Shown piece by piece: positions 7,189-10,137 of a stretch of DNA of 10,137 nt. Each line of letters opens with the position of its first letter. The stretch's first letter is position 1. The DNA comes from Candidatus Rokuibacteriota bacterium (GTDB lineage Bacteria > Methylomirabilota > Methylomirabilia > Rokubacteriales > CSP1-6). The notes under the pieces were generated by a model that was given only the letters and a program-made list of their open reading frames with translations, was not told where the DNA came from and did no database searches. Where the stretch lies: positions 1 to 10,137 of the forward strand of contig JACORX010000167.1 in assembly GCA_016179165.1 (NCBI GenBank). The letters are read 5' to 3'. The translations under genes and the position numbers were made by a program.

Positions 7189-7420
7189 GTGGCCACGATC
7201 GTGACGTTCCGAGTCGACGCCGGCAGTGGCAAGCGTGTCGCCACCGGCCGGGTCATCAAGACGTTGGTGTTTCCTCTGGGCCGACCGCGCGGAGGCGCAT
7301 TACCTGACGACGCTGCAGCAGCACCGGATCATCCCGCACAGCGCCAAGGTGAAGGGCTCGACGGTCACCCCGAGCCATTACCTCAACAACCGGCTCGATA
7401 TCGTGTGGCCGGCTGAGTAA
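7189..7420 (+). pseudogene. Possible small gene interrupted by a frameshift, unknown function
   Basis: The frame from GTG 7189 reads TIVTFRVDAGSGKRVATGRV and IKTLVF, then becomes low-complexity and Arg/Pro-rich after about 7270. From about 7275 a different frame reads WADRAEAHYLTTLQQH, IIPHSAKVKGSTVTPSHYLN and NRLDIVWPAE before TAA at 7418. Both pieces look protein-like and the switch point falls where the first degenerates. One gene of about 75 codons with a single indel is therefore plausible. The second frame alone could also start at GTG 7226. No convincing ribosome site precedes either start, and no family is recognised. Confidence 0.3.
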
Positions 7421-7475
7421 CCCGCCGCCGACTCCGCCCCTTTTCCGCGCTATCTCCTCGATTCGCCCAGAGCAC

Positions 7476-7504
7476 TTGACAGTGCGTTTTTCGTACTGTA
7501 GTGT
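7476..7504 (+). promoter_or_regulatory. Candidate promoter for the DinB gene
   Basis: A perfect TTGACA (7476-7481) is followed after 15 bases by TGTAGT (7497-7502), or after 17 bases by TAGTGT (7499-7504). Both are partial -10 matches. An imperfect inverted repeat, ACAGTGCG (7479-7486), five T's, and CGTACTGT (7492-7499), spans the gap between -35 and -10, so a bound regulator would block polymerase. A perfect palindrome follows just downstream at 7511-7520. Confidence 0.55.
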
Positions 7505-7510
7505 CCGTCG

Positions 7511-7520
7511 TCAGTACTGA
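7511..7520. promoter_or_regulatory. Palindrome TCAGTACTGA, probable operator
   Basis: This is a perfect ten-base palindrome just downstream of the promoter. Its CAGT/ACTG arms match those of the inverted repeat inside the promoter (7479-7499) and of CAGTG-TGAC-CACTG (8285-8298) just before the HxlR gene. The shared arms suggest one dimeric regulator, most simply the HxlR protein encoded downstream. No direct evidence of binding is available. Confidence 0.4.
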
Positions 7521-7530
7521 GAGGAGACGC

Positions 7531-7582
7531 GGCCCGGGATGGCCGCGTCGCCGGGCCCGCCCACAGGGGGCGGGCGGCCCGG
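7531..7582 (+). promoter_or_regulatory. GC-rich leader with competing hairpins
   Basis: Segment A (GGCCCGG, 7531-7537) pairs perfectly with the first part of segment B (CCGGGCC, 7551-7557). All of B (7551-7562) can instead pair with segment C (7568-7582), with a three-base bulge. The two folds exclude each other, as in attenuators. An ATG at 7539 with GAGGAG upstream (7521-7526) sits in the A-B loop and is in frame with the DinB gene. The GC-rich background makes chance pairing possible. Confidence 0.3.
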
Positions 7583-7646
7583 ACGTGCATCGATCAACCG
7601 TCCCCGATGGCCGGCGTCGCCCGGCCTGCCGCAAGGAGCCTCAACC

Positions 7647-8171
7647 GTGAATTCCGTCGAGGTCTACCGCAACCTTGTTCGCACCGCCCACGAATTCCTC
7701 GAAAGCACCCTCGCCGACGTCACGCCCGCCCAGCTCACCTGGGACCCGCCCGGCAAGGCCTTCAGCATCGGGGCCAACTACGCCCACGTGCTCGCATCCG
7801 AGGACATGATCATCCAGGGAATGCTGAAAGGGAAGGACCTCCTGGCTGCCTCTACCTGGGCGGGCAAGACCGGCGCGAGCGAGGCCCCTCCCGCCGGGCC
7901 CGGCGGGGACCTCAAGGCCTGGAGCCAGCGGGCCACGCTCGATCTCGCCGGGATGCGTCGTTACGGCCAAGCCGTCTACGCAGCCACCGACGACCACCTC
8001 GCCTCGTTTACCCCCGAGGACTTCAGCCGGCCGCTCGATCTGTCGCGCTTCGGCTTCGGCATGCAGACGGTCATGTTCATGCTGGGCGCGCTTCTGATGA
8101 ACGCCTCGATGCATACGGGAGAGATCTCGTGCCTCAAAGGCCAGCAGGGAGCCAAGGGTTACCCGATGTGA
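7647..8171 (+). CDS. DinB/YfiT-like four-helix metalloprotein
   Basis: This is a 174-residue member of the DinB superfamily, helical-bundle proteins with a bound divalent metal. Characterised relatives include thiol S-transferases and hydrolases used in detoxification. Visible features are H47 in IGANYAHVLASEDM, the usual first metal ligand region, and H156 in NASMHTGEISCLKG, the usual C-terminal ligand helix. The common ending GAKGYPM is present. The second ligand of the normal His triad, four residues before H156, is not a His here, so the metal site may differ. The GTG at 7647 is chosen because AAGGAG lies eight bases upstream and the first helix (VEVYRNLVRTAHEFL) begins there. An in-frame ATG at 7539 would add a Pro/Gly-rich stretch unlike the family. 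Its promoter carries palindromes shared with the downstream HxlR gene. Confidence 0.85.
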   Translation: MNSVEVYRNLVRTAHEFLESTLADVTPAQLTWDPPGKAFSIGANYAHVLASEDMIIQGMLKGKDLLAASTWAGKTGASEAPPAGPGGDLKAWSQRATLDLAGMRRYGQAVYAATDDHLASFTPEDFSRPLDLSRFGFGMQTVMFMLGALLMNASMHTGEISCLKGQQGAKGYPM

Positions 8172-8299
8172 GCAGAGGGAAGCTGGCCATGATCACGCGC
8201 CTGCGCGACGAAGGCCCCAAGGACTTCGGCACCGTGCGGGCGGCGACGTTCAAGGATTCCGAAGGGAGCCCGCTCCACCTCCCGCAGTGTGACCACTGA
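8168..8299 (+). pseudogene. Short ORF, possible C-terminal remnant of a VOC (glyoxalase-like) protein
   Basis: This frame overlaps the DinB stop codon (GTG at 8168) and runs 43 codons. An internal ATG at 8189 has AGAGGGA and a six-base spacer and would give 36 residues. The sequence RLRDEGPKDFGTVRAATFKD followed by SEGSPLHLPQCDH resembles the last helix and strand of vicinal-oxygen-chelate proteins, whose usual ending is FxDPDGNxLxL. A full VOC protein needs about 120 residues, so this is a stub or an independent small protein. The family call is tentative. Confidence 0.35.
8285..8298. promoter_or_regulatory. Inverted repeat CAGTG-N4-CACTG before the HxlR gene
   Basis: This is a perfect five-base inverted repeat with a TGAC centre, ending two bases before the HxlR ATG at 8301. 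The arms carry the same CAGT/ACTG core as the palindromes in the DinB promoter. It could be an autoregulatory operator or an RNA hairpin masking the start. It is short, so chance cannot be excluded. Confidence 0.3.
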
Positions 8300-8300
8300 C

Positions 8301-8963
8301 ATGGCCGCCGCCCGCTATCCGCAGTTCTGAGCGCTGGCCCGCGCCGCCGAGGTCCTCGGCGAGCGGTGGACGCTGCTCGTCGTGCGCGAGCTGCTGCTCG
8401 GCCCCAAGCGCTTCAGCGATCTCCGCGAGCGCCTGGACGGAATCAGCCCCAGCGTCCTGACCGAGCGCCTGGCCCGGGTCGAGGCGCTGGGGCTGGTGGG
8501 CCGGTCCGTGCTACCACCGCCTGCGGCCTCGACCGTCTACGAGCTGACCGAGAACGGCCAGGCACTGCGGCCGGCGGTGTACGAGCTGATTCGCTGGGGC
8601 GGCCGGTTCCTCCATCCGCGGCGCAAGGGCGACCGCACCGAGCCCGAGTGGATGCGGCTGGCGCTGGACGCGCTCGCCCGCCGCGGGACCTCCCCGCCAC
8701 GGCGGTTTCTTCTGCGGGTGCGCGAAGGCCGAAAGGAGGCCCTCGTGCACGTGGCGGGCGGGCGCGGGGGCACGACCGTCAGCGCCGGGGCGGCGCCTGC
8801 CGATGCCACGCTCCTGCTCGACGTCCCGACGCTGCTTGACGTCGCGAGCGGGCGTCTGCCCCTTTCGCGCGCCGTCGAGAGCGGCGCCGTGGAAGCGAGC
8901 GGGAATCTCGCCGCGCTCCCGGACTTCGCCAAGCTCTTCGAGAGCGCAAACCCTCGTAAATAG
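8301..8963 (+). CDS. HxlR-family regulator with SCP2-like C-terminus and in-frame UGA at the sensor Cys position (candidate selenoprotein)
   Basis: This is a winged-helix transcription regulator. From ATG 8301 it reads MAAARYPQF, then UGA (8328-8330), then ALARAAEVLGERWTLLVVRE and LLLGPKRFSDLRERLDGISP. That is the standard HxlR N-terminus, where a conserved Cys (Y-x-Q-[YF]-C-x-[VL]-A-R-A) occupies exactly the UGA position. This Cys is the redox/electrophile sensor in characterised relatives such as YodB. The frame is open for 211 codons after the UGA with uniform high-GC codon use. Residues about 10-95 form the wHTH domain. Residues about 115-215 (ALVHVAGGRGG, LLLDVPTLLDVASGRLPLS) form an SCP2-like domain common in long HxlR proteins. 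A SECIS-like hairpin follows the UGA. If UGA is read as Sec, the product has 220 residues. Otherwise translation would have to start at GTG 8382, losing the first DNA-binding-domain helix. No ribosome site is evident at 8301; GTG 8289 is an in-frame alternative. A nonsense mutation or base error remains possible. Confidence 0.8.
8339..8366 (+). promoter_or_regulatory. Candidate bacterial SECIS hairpin downstream of the in-frame UGA
   Basis: CGCCGAG (8345-8351) pairs perfectly with CTCGGCG (8355-8361) around the loop GUC. A lower CCGC/GCGG stem (8339-8342 with 8363-8366) continues it across a small internal loop. The apical loop starts 21 bases after the UGA and begins with G, meeting the usual bacterial SECIS rules (loop 16-37 bases downstream, G in the first two loop positions). 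The apex reads GGUC, as in the E. coli fdhF element. Caution: the conserved peptide AEVLGE written in GC-rich codons makes this palindrome readily without selection. Confidence 0.45.
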
Positions 8964-9160
8964 CAGGCTGGCGTCAGCTATGCGCTGGCACCGGCGGGTC
9001 CTGTTCGAATGATCGAGTAGGTCGGGCTCCCTGCGGGGCCTGTCAAGGGCTAAGGACACAGCACTTCCTTGCGCGCTCCCATCGCGTAGGCGTGCGGGTC
9101 CCGCGACTGCACGCGCCCCCGGGCTCGCGGCAATCCGGGGGCGGTCGGCCGTATCTGGTC

Positions 9161-9195
9161 TCGTACGGACATGCGTGGCATACTGTTCGTACGGA
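9161..9195 (+). promoter_or_regulatory. Toxin-antitoxin promoter bracketed by repeated TCGTACGGA
   Basis: TCGTACGGA occurs twice (9161-9169 and 9187-9195, 26 bases apart), each containing the palindrome CGTACG. Between them lies CATACT (9179-9184), a four-of-six -10 match; no good -35 is seen. The second copy ends two bases before the end of the ribosome site GGAGG (9193-9197), overlapping it. The layout fits an operator bound cooperatively by the AbrB-type antitoxin for autoregulation. Confidence 0.5.
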
Positions 9196-9205
9196 GGCTT
9201 TGCCG

Positions 9206-9433
9206 ATGCGGAAGAAGCTGACGAAGACGGGGAACAGCCTGGCGCTCGTGCTGGACAAGCCGCTGCTCGACCGGGTAGGGATCGACGCTACCACGCCGCT
9301 CGAAGTATCCACGGACGGCCAAGTGATCGTGATCTCGCCTGTCCGCGCCCGCCGCCGGACGGCCCGGCTCAAGAAGGTGGCCGAGGAGGCGCACCGACGC
9401 TACGGCGGCGCGTTCAGGCGGCTGGCCGAGTAG
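9206..9433 (+). CDS. AbrB/MazE-family antitoxin
   Basis: This is a 75-residue antitoxin with an N-terminal SpoVT/AbrB swapped-hairpin DNA-binding domain: KKLTKTGNSLALVLDKPLLD, then VGIDATTPLEVSTDGQVIVI (about residues 3-48). A positively charged helical tail rich in Arg/Lys and Ala (RRRTARLKKVAEEAHRR) follows and ends with FRRLAE; it is expected to bind and neutralise the toxin. The ATG at 9206 has GGAGG with an eight-base spacer. The stop codon overlaps the toxin GTG by one base, so the two genes are translationally coupled. The repeated TCGTACGGA element upstream is a likely binding site for autoregulation. AbrB-type antitoxins are a known alternative partner to Phd for Doc toxins. Confidence 0.9.
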   Translation: MRKKLTKTGNSLALVLDKPLLDRVGIDATTPLEVSTDGQVIVISPVRARRRTARLKKVAEEAHRRYGGAFRRLAE

Positions 9434-9828
9434 TGAGGGTCGTCTTCCTGTCCCAGGACGAGGTCCTGGCCCTGCATGCGGATCAGATCGAGCGGTACGG
9501 TGGAAGCCGCGGCATTCGGGACCCGGGCCTGCTGGATTCTGCCCTGTCCATGCCGCGCGCGACGTTCGGAGGACAGTGGCTGCACGGCAGCCTCCACGAG
9601 ATGGCCGCCGCCTACCTCTATCACTTGGTCCGGGGTCATGCGTTCATCGACGGCAACAAGCGCGTCGGGCTGATGGCGATGCTGGTGTTCCTCGGGCTGA
9701 ACTCGCTCAGGCTGGACGCGACGGAGGACGAGCTGGTCGAGCTGGTGCTCGGCGTGGCGGCCGGCCGGATGAGCAAGGCCGAGGTCGCCGTTTTCGTGAA
9801 GCGACATGCTCACAGGGCCCGAGGTTAG
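9433..9828 (+). CDS. doc: Doc-type toxin (death-on-curing, Fic fold)
   Basis: This is a 131-residue Fic-fold toxin of the Doc family. The characterised P1 Doc phosphorylates elongation factor EF-Tu and stops translation. The N-terminus VVFLSQDEVLALHADQIERY and GIRDPGLLDSALSMP are typical of Doc. The active-site motif HAFIDGNKRVG spans residues 69-79, with the catalytic His69, Asp73 and the Asn-Lys-Arg anion loop all present. The Lys replaces the Gly of AMP-transferring Fic enzymes, which fits the kinase rather than the AMPylation activity. The toxin therefore looks intact. The GTG start overlaps the antitoxin stop by one base; the only upstream purine-rich site (AGGCGG) lies within the antitoxin gene. 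The usual length for the family is 120-135 residues. Confidence 0.92.
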   Translation: MRVVFLSQDEVLALHADQIERYGGSRGIRDPGLLDSALSMPRATFGGQWLHGSLHEMAAAYLYHLVRGHAFIDGNKRVGLMAMLVFLGLNSLRLDATEDELVELVLGVAAGRMSKAEVAVFVKRHAHRARG

Positions 9829-9930
9829 CTCTCCTCCTCCTTCTTCGTGAAGTACTACGTCGCGGGCCTCACCGCCGGCGCCGTCAAGGGCAGGCCGGGC
9901 CCTTCGGGTTCGCATCACCTCCACGTCCCG

Positions 9931-10137
9931 CTAGCGCGCCGGCTCCGCGACGAAGAGCGGGATCTTCCGGGTGGTCTTCGCCTGGTAGTCCGCGTACGGC
10001 GGAAACGCCGCGACAGCAAGAGCCCAGAGCCGGGCCCGCTCGGCTTCGTTCTCGACCTCGCGCACCCGCATCGCCTGGACCACCGTAAGGTCGCGAATCT
10101 CGACGGCCGGGTTCACGCGCAGGTTGTGCACCCAGAC
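9931..10137 (-). CDS. Deazaflavin-dependent nitroreductase family protein, C-terminal part
   Basis: The window contains the last 68 codons of this minus-strand gene, whose 5' part lies beyond the right edge. The reading VWVHNLRVNPAVEIRDL, REVENEAERARLWALAVAAF and PPYADYQAKTTRKIPLFVAE matches the C-terminal half of F420 (deazaflavin)-dependent nitroreductase (Ddn-like) proteins of about 130-150 residues. In these, a split beta-barrel binds the cofactor and the NLRANP-like turn is conserved. The natural substrate is usually unknown. The frame stays open to the window end, so the first in-window GTG (10131) is not taken as the start. It converges on the Doc toxin gene with about 100 bases between, in which no clear terminator was found. 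Confidence 0.88.
   Translation of the reverse strand, partial: VWVHNLRVNPAVEIRDLTVVQAMRVREVENEAERARLWALAVAAFPPYADYQAKTTRKIPLFVAEPAR

Noticed and set aside
8328..8330. UGA reassigned as a sense codon genome-wide, as in some candidate phyla
   Set aside because: Other genes in the window, such as the acyl-CoA dehydrogenase and DinB genes, end cleanly at TGA, and the GC content is far higher than in UGA-recoded lineages.
8994..9140. Minus-strand reading SRDPHAYAMGARKEVLCP as a gene end in the gap between HxlR and the antitoxin
   Set aside because: Upstream it continues only into the complement of the antitoxin gene, with no family likeness; the gap is treated as intergenic.

Overview
This is a high-GC window with G/C-rich third codon positions. 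It encodes a TAXI-type TRAP transporter, an acyl-CoA dehydrogenase, remnants of an LLM-class (F420-type) oxidoreductase and a family-5 ABC binding protein, and a deazaflavin-dependent nitroreductase family protein. That mix is typical of uncultivated soil or groundwater bacteria such as Rokubacteria/Methylomirabilota, or of some high-GC Proteobacteria and Actinobacteria. The assignment is inferred from gene content, not from a marker gene. UGA is an ordinary stop codon in several genes here, for example the acyl-CoA dehydrogenase and DinB genes.

Layout. Positions 1-1563, minus strand: a two-gene TRAP-TAXI uptake operon, with the periplasmic receptor first and the fused membrane subunit second (cut by the window edge). 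Positions 1564-2024: a divergent intergenic region with a candidate promoter for the TRAP operon and two tandem hairpins. Positions 2025-3185, plus: an acyl-CoA dehydrogenase of the isovaleryl/long-chain catalytic type. Positions 3190-3800: a rearrangement scar holding the C-terminal stub of an LLM-class oxidoreductase (minus) and an internally deleted, frameshifted family-5 binding protein with an intact Tat signal (plus). Positions 3810-5252: a metal-dependent amidohydrolase that starts on an ATGA overlap with the broken binding-protein frame. Positions 5364-6581: a 12-TM MFS exporter. Positions 6611-7045, minus: a small stand-alone HAD phosphatase-like protein. Positions 7189-7420: a possible frameshifted small gene.

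Positions 7476-8963 hold the most interesting block: a promoter with CAGT/ACTG palindromes, a structured GC-rich leader, a DinB/YfiT-like metalloprotein, a short glyoxalase (VOC)-like stub, and an HxlR-family regulator. In the regulator, the conserved N-terminal sensor cysteine position is occupied by an in-frame UGA. A bacterial SECIS-like hairpin lies at the correct distance downstream, and the frame then stays open for 211 codons. The most interesting reading is a selenocysteine-containing HxlR redox or electrophile sensor controlling a DinB-type detoxification gene. A point nonsense mutation or a sequence error are the main alternatives.

Positions 9150-9828: an AbrB-type antitoxin and Doc (Fic-fold) toxin pair with a promoter bracketed by a repeated TCGTACGGA element. 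Positions 9931-10137, minus: the C-terminal end of a deazaflavin-dependent nitroreductase family protein, cut by the window edge.
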